The notes below the pieces were generated by a model. The model worked only from the letters and a program-made list of their open reading frames with translations. It did no database searches and had not been told where the DNA came from. Position numbers and translations under genes: made by a program. Shown piece after piece: positions 48,076 through 59,535 of a stretch of 64,000 bases of DNA (the stretch's first letter is position 1; each line of letters starts with the position of its first letter). Source of the DNA: Chaunax sp. Z400 (taxonomy: Eukaryota; Chordata; Actinopteri; Lophiiformes; Chaunacidae); contig CM075197.1 in NCBI GenBank assembly GCA_037577475.1, positions 14,459,018-14,523,017 on the forward strand, in the 5' to 3' direction.

Positions 48076-49030
48076 GTGTCTGTATCAAACACCATCTCAT
48101 TCATTCCACATCAATGCAGCAAGAACAAATAGGATATTTTCACCTACTTCCATTACACCCCGTGGGTCTGACAGGATGGGATGGCAACAGAAACATGGTG
48201 GTGGTCAACTCAACAGCCGTGTCCTCAGTAGACGTGATCGATCCATATTGTTTAAAGCCATCCAGTTGTGTCAGGTCTTGTGGGTTCAGAACGGGCATGA
48301 AGATGTGTTGGTTGTTGTGGGATGATGTGTGGACAGTCTGCTTGATTTGTTGTCTGATCTTAAGCTGTACAGTGATCCAGAGTCCCTCCACCTCCCTGTA
48401 AATGTAGTAACCAGTCTGTGCTGTGAGTGTGAGTATCAACGTTTATCCCTCTGCCCATTACCCTCCTTTGTTTTTTGTTAGTGGTTTTGCAACATTCTTC
48501 GTTTTGAGACTGCTGAAGAATCGTTCACATTCGTGTTTTATTTTTTTCATGTTCTCTTCTTTTTGGGACCATTTTTGAATCACAATGGTGAGGAAATGAC
48601 AAGACATATTTTTTTCACTATTTATGGAAAGTTATGAAGATTTTGACTTAATAAAACTGTCTAAATGGAAAACTGTTTATTGAATACCCTATATACATCA
48701 AAATATATAAATTATCTGTGTATAGTTAGATTAATTGCACTGTGGCTAATTGTTCTAAGTGCTTGGAATTCCTCTGGATGTAGTGTGAATATTAATGGAG
48801 GATGTCCACATGTTACATGGAGTTGACAGTGTGTGGTGTGTTGTGTGTGCGTGTGTGTGAATGACATGTCGATTTATGTTTAATATGACATTCTCAAACA
48901 CTAGTATTGTTTACCTGTAGTGCTGCTGTCTTTATATTTTCTTTTTTTTGTTTTTTCTGTTTAAGGTGATTGCTCACTGTTCAACCATGCCTGTCAGATT
49001 TCCAAATAAAACTCAACCTCCTCCAGAACA
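48076..49030 (+). other. atp6v0c: atp6v0c 3' UTR (inferred)
   Basis: AATAAA hexamers at 48650-48655 and 49005-49010 mark two likely 3' ends. Between them is a GT-rich stretch (48833-48860) that could serve as the downstream element of the first or as simple repeat. Reading frames in this segment show no family features. Confidence 0.5.
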
Positions 49031-49786
49031 TCATTATCAAACCTTTTTTCCCCCCAATATTAGTGGGATGATTAAACCTGGACTATTAATGACATTTAGG
49101 CTGTACAGTCTTGAGGGTTTTGGTATAAATGAAAATATGGCATTAAAGGTCAAAATATTACGTTGAGACTTACTATGGATCAATGCTGCAGTCATTTTTG
49201 TAGTCATTTGGTCTTAAGCCTAAGTATTGGAGAATTTACAATTTTGACCTGATGTTTGCTAGATGAAAAGTCAGGATGACAAGAGTTGTTAAAATTCATG
49301 CTGAGGTGGACATAAATGTATCTTCCATTTATATTCATACATTTAATCCAAGCCTCATAAGATTGAAGAGATTTTCTTGCTTCATCATCATATAATCTTG
49401 TTGGTAGAACCAACTGCAGCAATAAAAAGGACAAAACATAATTGTGGTGTATGCATGAAATACTAATGTCCTTATATGTACAACTTAACGCCATTTTTTT
49501 TTGGTGCCTTCTGATTCACAATTGGTAATGAATGTATTATTATCATACTTGATGACAGAATCATGAATTTTACTGATATTCTGCACTCAGAAAAGAGCCT
49601 TGGAGAAATACAAATTTTTTGTCATTGATTCTTGAATTATTGAAGTGTTAAATACTGTAGTGACAAATGTTCCCTGACCACTGATTGCAAGAGTAGAAGA
49701 GTTTCAGGAGAAGAGCTCTGGCCTATCACAAAGTGCAGTGTTCACTTTATAACTTACTTACTGAAAGGGTTAAATAAAATGGTAAA

Positions 49787-50100
49787 ATGGTACTAGAAGG
49801 GCACTCAGTAGAATGAATAACTCAACAACACCCAACAGGTTCTTTTCAAACCCTAATCAAATCCCATCAAGATGTACCCCATCAAAATGGCTGCCCTCAG
49901 GGTTCTTTAAAGAAAGAAGGAAAAACAAACAAGGATCTACTGAAAATTCAGTTGTTCCCACACTGGGACAAGATTCATGAAAGTCTGGCTAGTTGTTTAT
50001 GCATAATTTATGTAAATGCTGAAAAAAGCTATTCTAAATAAAAAGAAAAAAAATGTCCTGGATCCACCCCATCACCCAGATTCACCGTTTGTACCGAAAG
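49787..50100 (+). mobile_element. dispersed non-coding element, partial copy 2
   Basis: Shares with copy 1 the start AGAAGGGCACTCAGTA and the core CCATCAAAATGGCTGCCCTC followed by AGGGTTCT, and later GGATCCACCCCATCACCCAGAT. It is shorter and more diverged than copy 1 and lacks the CTTGGTGGAAG end. The two copies flank atp6v0c exons 2 and 3 in the same orientation. Confidence 0.6.
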
Positions 50101-51555
50101 TAAAAACCTTAGTTACAGTTGCTGTTGACATTGGAATTTTACGTACGAAACATATGAAAATAGCTTATAAAAATATATATTATTATATAGCTATATATGT
50201 ATACAAAGCAGATTAAATGGCTGTCTTTGTACATCCACAAACTTTTCAAGGCTTGTATGTTAATTTATCAATAATAGTGAGCCACAAATATAGAAATATA
50301 AAACTGACAACTGTTATTCTGCATAATAAATATTTCTACTTTTGATACTTAGAGTAGGTCATGTCTGTCTACAAGCATTAGTCAACTACCCACATGTATA
50401 ATGAAATTACATTCATTTTTTTATATTACATTTCACTGAGGTTGTATTTTGATTACATGTGACAAACCTGATTGATTGTGTGATTAAAACAGGCTTCTAC
50501 TTCGATAGGGTATTATCTGACTCCTGCTGATATTGACAGCAGTGTGAATAGTCAGATCAGATTTCATGTGTTTTTTTTCTGCCACTACGCAGACTCATAT
50601 CAATGTTTTGGCAGCAATGGTGGACAAAGTCAGATTTGGAGGCTTGCAGCAACAATATAAAAATAAATGTAATGGATAAGTGAGGGAAGCGAGAAAAACA
50701 GGTGTTGTGCTAAGTTCTGTATGTCTGCCAAGAATTGCATGCACCTCATGAGAGCGCACAGTGAAAGGAAAAACAACTTGACTTGGTAATGTTCGCTATG
50801 CAACAGCAACACACTGCTTAAAAAAATTTTACTTTGTGAGTTTTCACCCATGATGACAATTGATTTGGCATTTGAATATTTAGTGTCTGAAAAGAAACTG
50901 ATAGGGTGGATGCATTTTAAGGCAAAAAGAGATTTTGTGTGAATTTTGCATTTTTCAGTAGCCTATAGATGGGAGCTTGATGTATGAAATTCAATATGAT
51001 GAGAGAAAATAGCCCAGAATATTACGTACATAGCATAGATGACCTCAGAAGTTGGTGGGGACCAAAGCTTAAGGAAGAGTTACTATTGGGCTGAAACATG
51101 ACTGAATATGGTCCCAGGCTAAATAGGCAACTATTAGCTAACACAATGTTAGACATAACAACTTAATTTCTATGTGGCCATAAATACAACTGTAAATTAG
51201 TAAGCCCCATGTATTCTAATATTCTACATACAATAAGAGTCATCTTGTAGCCTATATTTCTAAGTATCTTCTTTCAGTATGACTACTGTTTTTAGAAAGA
51301 TTGTGAACATATCCTTTCAGTAGACCTAGGCCTATATTTTATTGCTGCCATAAAGAACCATTAAGTAACATTTTGAATGCAGGATTTTTACGTGTATTTG
51401 AGTATTTACTTTGTGGTGTTGCTACGTGATGAAGTAGAGTAAATGATCTGCTTCCTAACACTTCTTTATCTATTTATCAACCCTCCTGACAATGAAATGA
51501 CAGTGGGATATACAGTTGTATATATATATCAGGATGTCCATCTGTCCGTGATCAT

Positions 51556-51845
51556 TTATTGTCTGGAGCATATCTGGCAAACTATACATACTAGCTTCAC
51601 CAAACTTTACACATATATCAACCATGATAAACAGTGGTGTGTTTTGATAGTTAGAATTTTCTAAAAGTGTTATTTTTTTGTTGTTTCAATGAAAACATGA
51701 ATTTCAAAGTAGGTTTGAAGGGTGGTCATCTTGTCCAGACCATATCTCACAAACTATACATTCTTGCTTTACTATTCTTTACACATATTTTAATCATGAT
51801 GAGTAGTTGTGCCTTTTGATATTTTACATAATTTTATGCTAATTT
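51556..51845. repeat. two diverged tandem units of about 173 bp
   Basis: GTCTGGAGCATATCTGGCAA with ACTATACAT at 51560 recurs as GTCCAGACCATATCTCACAA with ACTATACAT at 51733. Both are followed by matching CTTTACACATAT, ATCATGAT and TTTTGATA words in the same order. The pair is probably the remnant of a longer array or of a repeat with internal tandem units. Confidence 0.6.
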
Positions 51846-52312
51846 TATTTTGTGTGGTTTCCATTGAAAAATGCTGTTCATCTTCAGATGACTTGTATTA
51901 TATAAGAATGCAACACTGAGCAGGCATTGTACTTCTTTCTTTTTTTTTAAAGAACTTTATTCTACAATCATAAGCAATACAAATAATTAAACCAATACAT
52001 ATAACAATACATAATACTGTGTATATATATATATATATGAACAACACATATAAAGGAAATAAAAGGATAAATAAAGGAAAAGCAAATAAACATAAATTTA
52101 ATATAAACAAATAAATAAATAAAATGCCAAAACACAGAAACATGCCAGGGATTACTGTAAATAAAATAGTTACTTAAATAAAAATGTTAAAATGGGAGCA
52201 AAATCTCATATTTTTTTATGTATAGTTTCATTTCTTTTTTAAAAACATTGAAATTGGGTTTACTTTTTTGAAAATTTGCATTTGTTTTGATACACAATTT
52301 TTCTTTGGGTAA

Positions 52313-52320
52313 TGACGTCA
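52313..52320. promoter_or_regulatory. CRE palindrome TGACGTCA upstream of spsb3
   Basis: A full TGACGTCA palindrome, about 1.15 kb before the spsb3 ATG and shortly before a GC-richer stretch (52370-52510) that could be the spsb3 5' non-coding exon. A pyrimidine-rich acceptor (TTTCCCAG near 53382) precedes the start codon exon, so a 5' intron is likely. Confidence 0.35.
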
Positions 52321-53469
52321 TTGCACTAGTAGAAATATAAGCTAATAGACTTCAACTATTACAGCCGCACTAGTTGCTCGCAGCAGTTAGACAAGAGTAT
52401 TTGCACTGCAAACAACGTGTGAGGAGGAGACTGTGACTCCAGCAGAGAGTCTGTCTGGCTGTTTGTTTACGATCAGCCTGATGTTGAAGTAGGTCATGGA
52501 AAAGGGAAGTCTGGGTAATCATACTTGTTGTGTATTAACGACCTAGCAATAAGTTGCTTTAAATAAGAACGTCTGTGAGGGGCTGTTAATGATTTTCCGT
52601 GTCAACAACAAGCAGGTAACGTTAACGCTAACTTATCCTTTAATACACTGCTGTGAGCAGCACGTAGCTAGCGACAGCTAACTAGCTAGTTTATGCTACA
52701 ATCTGCACCATCTCATCACCCGTATCTATCGCCTCTTACTAACGGTGCAGGGCTAATAAACCACGAAAGCACGATAATCAACAACATCTGCCACACTTGC
52801 TGAGCTACATGCACATGTATAACCAGCAGATGACTTGAACTGTGATGCCCCTGACCTTGTTGTAGCCTGCTAACATTTAATGCGCACTGAATACTCTGTT
52901 GCTATCGTTAGCCGCTTTAGTTAGCTAGGCTAGGTGGTTTCCTAAAGCTAGGTACGCAGGACATCAGCATTGTTTGTTTAAGGGTGATAATTCTGTCAAT
53001 GTTAATAATCTGTTGACGAGGACCGGACTATTAACATTTTCTTTTGCGTTAAATAATGTTTGATAGGTGTGTTGGATGTTGCGATTATTAACGTTGCCCA
53101 TTAAAGTGTCTCATTGGAAAAAATGCATATGGTAAGACTGTTTATAGAAAAAGATGAAACTGATGTGTGCCACGGAGAAAGAAAAGGTTTAGCAAATGTT
53201 ACTGTTGAAATAAGACACCAAGACAGTATTAAGAAATTGCTATGTCATGCATCTTATTGGAGAGTCTTTAGGCTACAAGGAGCAACAAGGAGCAATGCAA
53301 TCCAGGTTATCTGAAGTTGTCCGTGTCTATGCCTCTCCAGATATGTAGATTTAATAATCATATGGTCATTTTGTTTCCCAGCAGCTGGTCTGATGCTGTT
53401 TCCCCACCATCTGGATTGAAAACTGGTTTGACTGTCAGGCTCTTCCACTGGTGAGACTCTGTTGCTGCC

Positions 53470-56161
53470 ATGTCCAGGCGAAGCAGGAACAGTCGTGCAT
53501 GGCGATATGTGTGGGGTGGGATACGGCGGGATGCTGATGCCCGGGCGCTGGTGCTGGCCTCTGAAAGTGAAGATTGGAACTATGACCGACTGGAGGTAAG
53601 CACACAAGTGTTGTTGTTGTTTTTTTTTTAATGGAACTACGACTTTGAATAGATTTGTTGCTGTCATATGATACTGTTTTTATACTGTAGGCAGGAGATG
53701 GATGTGTCAACAAGATAATGCAAAATTCACTGCAAATAAGTCAAGTCAGACTGAAAGCCTGTAACATGCCCTTGGCCATTATGAACAATGTCTGTTTGTT
53801 GATGATAATTGATGATGCTTGAAGCAAAAACATAAGTTGTATGCATACTTTGTATCACTAATGTCTTTTTCCACTGAGACATAGCCAACTGAATGTCTGC
53901 ATTTTACCCCAGCTTTTAGTGAGGCATACATTTTCCTATCCAGTGCCCAGTTTTGACTTTGTCGCAGCTTAGCATCCAAACCAGGGCTGTGTTGTTGTTA
54001 CATAAGAAGTGCTGCTGACATTCCCATTTGTTCTTTCTGTCTACATTGTTGCTCTCCAGTACAGTGATTCAGACTCTGAGGCGGACTTCTCAGCAGTGAT
54101 GGTACCTCCGGTCCCCAGTGCAGTGCCTGTCACTGGAGAGTCTTACTGTGGCTGCGATTCCCAGACGGAGACCAACTACAACTCTCGTCTACGAGGCTTT
54201 CACCAAGTGAAAGATTGCCGCTGTGGAGAGGACGACCAAGGTACATTATATGTCGTCGGTTGATTAAGTGATCTCATTTGAGTTAACGCCACCGTAGCCA
54301 ATCATGTTCTCTTTTATTTAGCTCTGTGATTTGTTCACATCCAGACTGTATGAATAATGTTTCTTCTGTGCTAATTGATACAAGATGAAATGGCTTTTTT
54401 TGTTGTTGTATCGTTGGCCTTGAATAAATCGATGACTTGTAATGTTTCAGAATTTGATTGGGTTTGGGATGCCAATAGCCGATCGACAGCGACATTACTG
54501 AGCTGCGACAATCGCAAAGTGAACTTCCACTCTGAATACAGCTGTGGTACAGCAGCAATCCGTGGCTCCAAAGAGCTGGCTGAAGGGCAGCACTTCTGGG
54601 AAATCAAGATGACGTCCCCAGTGTATGGAACAGACATGGTACACCTCTACTCCTTAACTGGTCTAACTAAATAACTTATATTTCCTGAAAACATCTAAAG
54701 GTAGAGAAGATGTTTTGTCGAATAGGCATCTTTAGAAAAAAGTGTCTCGACTCGAAATGGTTTTCTGTTTGTCTACAGATGGTTGGCATCGGTACGTCTG
54801 ATGTCAATCTAGACAAATACAGACACATGTTCTGTAGCCTGTTGGGAAAAGATATAGACAGCTGGGGTCTTTCATACACTGGTAAGATCAACATAACATG
54901 CTGTGATGTAACAGTAAGTTCTCACATATTGTTACTCTACAAGTTAAACATCACTGTTTGTCTTCCTTTTGTCAGGCTTGTTGCATCATAAAGGAGACAA
55001 GATGAACTTCTCCTCCCGGTTCGGACAGGGTTCCATCATTGGAGTCCATCTGGACATGTGGCACGGCACACTCACTTTCTTCAAGAATCGCAAGTGTATA
55101 GGTTAGTACTGGCTAGAAAAGTCCACTATTGACCACAGCACTGGCCGTTTGAGTCCTATTTTAAATTTCTTCTAATGACTTGATTCTATTGGGCACAGCT
55201 GTGTCACCTTCCAACCACACAGATGCCGGAGCTCCCAGCGTCACACAGAAGTGCTTCTCTGTGATGTTCTGCTTAAAATACAGAGCTAGTGTATTTTGCT
55301 TCAAGCTGCACAGAGCAAATTTGACCCAAGAAGGAAGTAAGATGCAGAGCATCCAGTGAATTTTCAAATTAGCATTTGTTGAGCAGACGCACAACTAACC
55401 AACAAGAAAAAAAACCAAAACAATTTCCATCAATGTAGCCTACTTAACCATGGTAGAAGAACAACAATCAAGGAAAAAAACAACCAAATAAACAAATCCG
55501 GCTGTTTCAAACAATGTACGCATTCATGCAAATTTACAATCCTTAACATTTACATTTGAAACATTTCTGATGTCTATTTATTTTTTAGCAAAATGGAGAA
55601 CTTTAAACATATTGCCATATGCATGGACCATACCTGTGTGCACATCTGTTTATTGGGGATTCATTGCAAACATTTAAACATTAATACCCCACAGAGCAGT
55701 ATTCTAACAAGATATTACACAGGAATAAAAAACAAAAAAAAACAACTTGTGTCACTATTCTCAATCTAGGTGTTGCTGCCACTGAGCTACGGAATAAGAG
55801 ATTCTATCCAATGGCTTGCTCCACGGCAGCAAAAAGCAGCATGAAGGTGATCAGATCCTGCTCTGCACCCACCTCCCTGCTCTACCTTTGTTGTGCTCGC
55901 CTCCGCCAGCTTCTTCCAGACTGTATAGACCCCCTGGACGTGTTGCCACTGCCGCCAGGCCTTCGTCAGTTGCTCTACAACAAACTGGGTTGGGTCCTCA
56001 GTCTCAATAGTGGCACCACAGAAGAAACCCCAGATGGGCCTGAGCGCCCCTCACGCTTGCCTGCCCCTCCCTTGGCTGGACCGTCCTCCTGTGAGAGTGA
56101 CTCAGAGGGTTGTACGTCTGACCCTGAAGCCTGTCAGAGGAAGAGATGCCGCTGGACATGA
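53470..56161 (+). CDS. spsb3: SPRY domain-containing SOCS box protein 3
   Basis: Substrate receptor for an Elongin B/C-Cullin 5 ubiquitin ligase; human SPSB3 has been linked to turnover of SNAIL and of nuclear cGAS. Exons: 53470-53595, 54060-54240, 54451-54638, 54779-54881, 54976-55101, 55770-56161. All junctions are in phase and give 371 aa. It starts MSRRSRNSRAWRYVW and has an acidic Ser/Asp segment (YSDSDSEAD). A Cys-rich CGCDSQTE/CRCGED region precedes the SPRY domain (about 103-270, with EFDWVWD, STATLLSCDNRKVNFH, HFWEIKMTSPVYGTDMMVG). A SOCS box follows, with an Elongin-binding BC box near 277-290 (SLLYLCCARLRQLL) and a Cullin-5 motif LPLPP at 300-304. The C-terminus is Ser/Pro-rich and ends in basic CQRKRCRWT. 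The conserved GTKEL/GSKEL and FSSRFGQGSIIGVHLD segments set it apart from SPSB1, 2 and 4. It lies directly upstream of mrps34. Confidence 0.96.
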
Positions 56162-58140
56162 CTGGACGGGTTGAATCCAACCTCCTCTTAAACACTGGTA
56201 GACATTATTGTCCTGTGGCATTTGATCTCATGTTTCCTCCCTGCCTAAAGCTTAAATCGGCATCAATGATGTCCAGTAGTGAAGAAAATAACCTTCGGTG
56301 GTGGAAAACTGTGACGGCAGTTTTACTGCCAGCACGTTTTTACTGTGATCTTTTCTCATGCCATTCATTTATCTTCATGCTTGTCAGACATTCAGTGTCC
56401 AAACCAGCTTATAAGTAAAAAGATCTGGTGGTACAGTATTTTGTTAGCTAGCATAACTTGTTGCCATGTGTTTATGGGGGTCAGTGAAATGGTGCAGGGG
56501 TGAACTGCAAAATCCAACTCTCAAGTCACAGATGGCCAATTTTCGGTGGTCGCTGTGCTAAAAGGGGCTCAAAAATTATTGTAAATAATGCGTTTTGTTC
56601 TCAGTCTAAATACTATCAGTTCATCTGTGACCTGCGTTACCTGCGTCTGCAATTGTCGGTTCGGTTGCCAAAGTGAGAATCAGTGGGACACTGTCCCATG
56701 AGTGGAATAGACAGGAAGTAAACCATCAGCTGTCGAAAATATTTAAACGGATCAAAATTCTAAGAAAGATTTGGGGGAGGTGGAAAGAACCTAAATGCAC
56801 TTTGAAGCTTTTAGTCCCAAAAGGAAAATATCGCTTTCATGCAACCACAACCATCTCTAAACAAAGCATAAACCTGCGATCTCTCATCTGGTCATTCTGT
56901 TTCTCCTGAGAAAAGACTTATGCAGTAAGCCACATATTTGTGACATTCACAGTAACATCCAGCTTTCACCAGCTTCTGACATGTAAATTATGCAGTATAC
57001 ATTGTTGTCTAGTGTAGCTCTTTGTAGGTCTGGTCAAGAGACAGGTATGTCACTCAGAAAAGACTGCCACATGTTTTTAAGTGACTTTTTTTGAGTTTAT
57101 TTTTAAAGGCTCTGTTTCACTGATCAACAAAATACGGGACTATGAGCTGTATTATTGTTAAACCCTTTTGTACTTTATGCAAGGACGATCTTTTGTTTAT
57201 TCCAAGTCTTGTTACACCACTTCCTTTGTTCCTTTGCCAACTTAGTTTGACTGTAATTCATTAAGGATGTGTCCTATTCCAAATCCTTTTAGTATCAAAC
57301 ATTCAGCCTGGGTTGGATTCCTTGTTTCCCGTCAAGGATTCACAGCAGAAAATGAGTTTTGACACGGTTATAGAAACTAAAATAAAAATAATAGAAAACA
57401 AAAATAAGAACCATTTTGTAACTACATTTCATGCCAACATGGACTGAATGGTGTTAAGATCAGCTGAAGTATTGATTGATCGTGAATGACAGACTGAGGA
57501 GGCGGCATTACCCCTGGGTCAGATGTTGACATTCAAATAATTATCTTAAGTTTGGTTGTACTATCAAATCATATCAACAGCATTAAAATAGTGTTTGGCC
57601 CAGGTGTTAAAGTTGCACTGTATGCCAACTGCTGCCTCACTCAACAGTTTTTGACCATGTTTTCCCCTAACAGTCTTAGTTTCAAATAGATGTACACAAA
57701 GACTTAAGGTACTATGCAATACAAGCATTTTATGTTCAGAAGGAATTGGAGTATTAGGATGTCATGATGAGGCACAGACATGACGCGGCAACAGTTTTGA
57801 AGACACTAGAGGACCATGCTCATTAATCCTGACAAGTGTGACGTAACATACTTAAATCTGTCCAGTTGTGTAATGTTTTCTCAGATATGTCCGTATAGAT
57901 CTTGTGATGTAAACACCAAGAGGTTAACTGTAGTCCAGCTGATAAATTGTATGTCGTCACAGTATTTTTTTTTCTTCTTCCTATTGATGCATTCAAGCAC
58001 TTTTTCTTACTGCTATATTGTAAATAGGAAAACTCGTAGTGTTTCTTCTTTAACATGTCATATTAATAAAACTGTATGTAAAGGCCTTTACTTGCCTTTT
58101 TCTGTATCAGCATGATTTTCAGCTGAGAATAAAATGAATG
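56162..58140 (+). other. spsb3: spsb3 3' UTR (inferred)
   Basis: Two AATAAA hexamers at 58065-58070 and 58128-58133 mark the likely 3' end, giving a UTR of about 2 kb. No further ORF with family features and no named repeat were seen in it. Confidence 0.5.
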
Positions 58141-59535
58141 CTAAATATGCACAAAGGACTGTTGTGTTCATCATTTACCAAGAGAATGTTTTCTTTTCAT
58201 CTTGAATAAAATAGTGCATTGGCACTTAAGTTCACTAGAAATTTTATTAAAGTCTTGGAATTTGACCACTTTGCTTTATAAATATAACATTTCCTGAGTG
58301 AAAAAATTACCAGTGACATTGTTTTATCTATAATGTGATCAAAATGGAACAAAACACATTTGCAATTTATTTTGGCAATAGTCTCAAGTGTCTGATGTTG
58401 GCCAACGGATTTTTTTTAATTATAGGTAATTAAAATTAAGTAATTTTTAATTATATGTAACGATATCGAAATCTCTGTGTAATCAGATTTGTAAATGTGT
58501 AAAATAACCTCTAAATGTGTGCAGAGGTTTTGTGAATCTGTACAGGAATCTGCAATGTCAATAGTCTCAAGTGTCTGTATCAAAGATCACGCCTGTAATC
58601 CATATCGATTTGAAATAATTGAAGTAAAAAGACATTGTTTTCATTGCAGGGTGGAGAAAGATTTTAGGATAAAATACAACCTTTATAAAATTAACAGAAA
58701 ATAAAATTCATGTATTAAACAGTATGAATTATTGATCGTTTTAACTATTATAAATGACTAATTATTTTTCTAATTACTAACACTTCTGCACTGGTTATTG
58801 CAGGGTAATTATTAATATGCTACCCATCTTCTACTGCAGTGGATTCTAAACCTTTTCATGTCAAGGACACCTAAACTAACACAAATTAGACCACAACCCC
58901 CATTTTATAAGATTTGATATGAGTAAGATATGAATTTTACTTTATGCCATTTCATTACAGTAAGAGTATTCATGACCTAAATTGCCATACATCCTTAGAT
59001 GGAGTTAATAGTGGAAATAAATAATTCCCCGTTTTGCTGGGGACCGCCTTTAACCCCCTCAAGGACCCAACTTTGAAAACCTCTATTCTACCTCATGCGG
59101 AACACAAAATCCTGTGTTCTTGTGTTCATAGGGAGCTTTTTGCGATCGGACCAAGCAAGCGGAAGTTGTGTACCTTACAGGCGGAAGTTGTGTACCTTAC
59201 AGGCGGAGGTCAAGTTAAAGAAAACCTGCACTACAGGGAAATTGAGGTATTTCTGATTTCAGATATTTGCAGTATCAGTGGTTAATCTATAGTTAATTAA
59301 TCAGTCGGTGTTCATGTACGGTATGAGTTTTATTAGCATCAATCGTTAGCTGATAAACTCAATGTTCTCTCCCCGTTATAACGTGTTTCTGCTCGCCAAT
59401 GACATAAATTCGCTTCTTCTCTAACCAACAGGTCATAGAGCTACTTTAACCTCAGACGTGCATCTCTTGCAGGTTAAACGCGGACCCCTGTGTATCAGTG
59501 AAGATTGTGGAGTAGCTCCTGTACATATAACAATC
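58141..59535. promoter_or_regulatory. intergenic and mrps34 promoter region
   Basis: AT-rich sequence up to about 59080. It includes an 18-nt direct duplication (AATAGTCTCAAGTGTCTG at about 58377 and 58559). A GC-richer promoter-like part follows, with tandem ETS-type sites at 59159-59207 and then the mrps34 5' UTR. Confidence 0.45.
59159..59207. promoter_or_regulatory. tandem 22-bp units with ETS-type GCGGAAGT sites
   Basis: The 22-nt unit starting GCGGAAGTTGTGTACC and ending TTACAG occurs exactly twice (59159-59180 and 59181-59202), then breaks off after GCGGA. GCGGAAGT is the core bound by GABPA (NRF-2) and other ETS factors, which are known to drive nuclear genes for mitochondrial proteins. 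It lies about 330 bp before the mrps34 start, consistent with a promoter role. Confidence 0.55.

Larger units (their letters stand above)
49031..52312. other. intergenic, atp6v0c to spsb3
   Basis: No gene recognised. It contains the second copy of the dispersed element (49787-50100), a two-unit tandem duplication (51556-51845), and an A-rich/T-rich segment at 51935-52140 with a short TA run that could be the tail of a LINE. Confidence 0.5.

Noticed and set aside
53254..53667. 137-codon minus-strand open frame
   Set aside because: It is the complement of the spsb3 first coding exon and its 5' flank, with no motif of its own.
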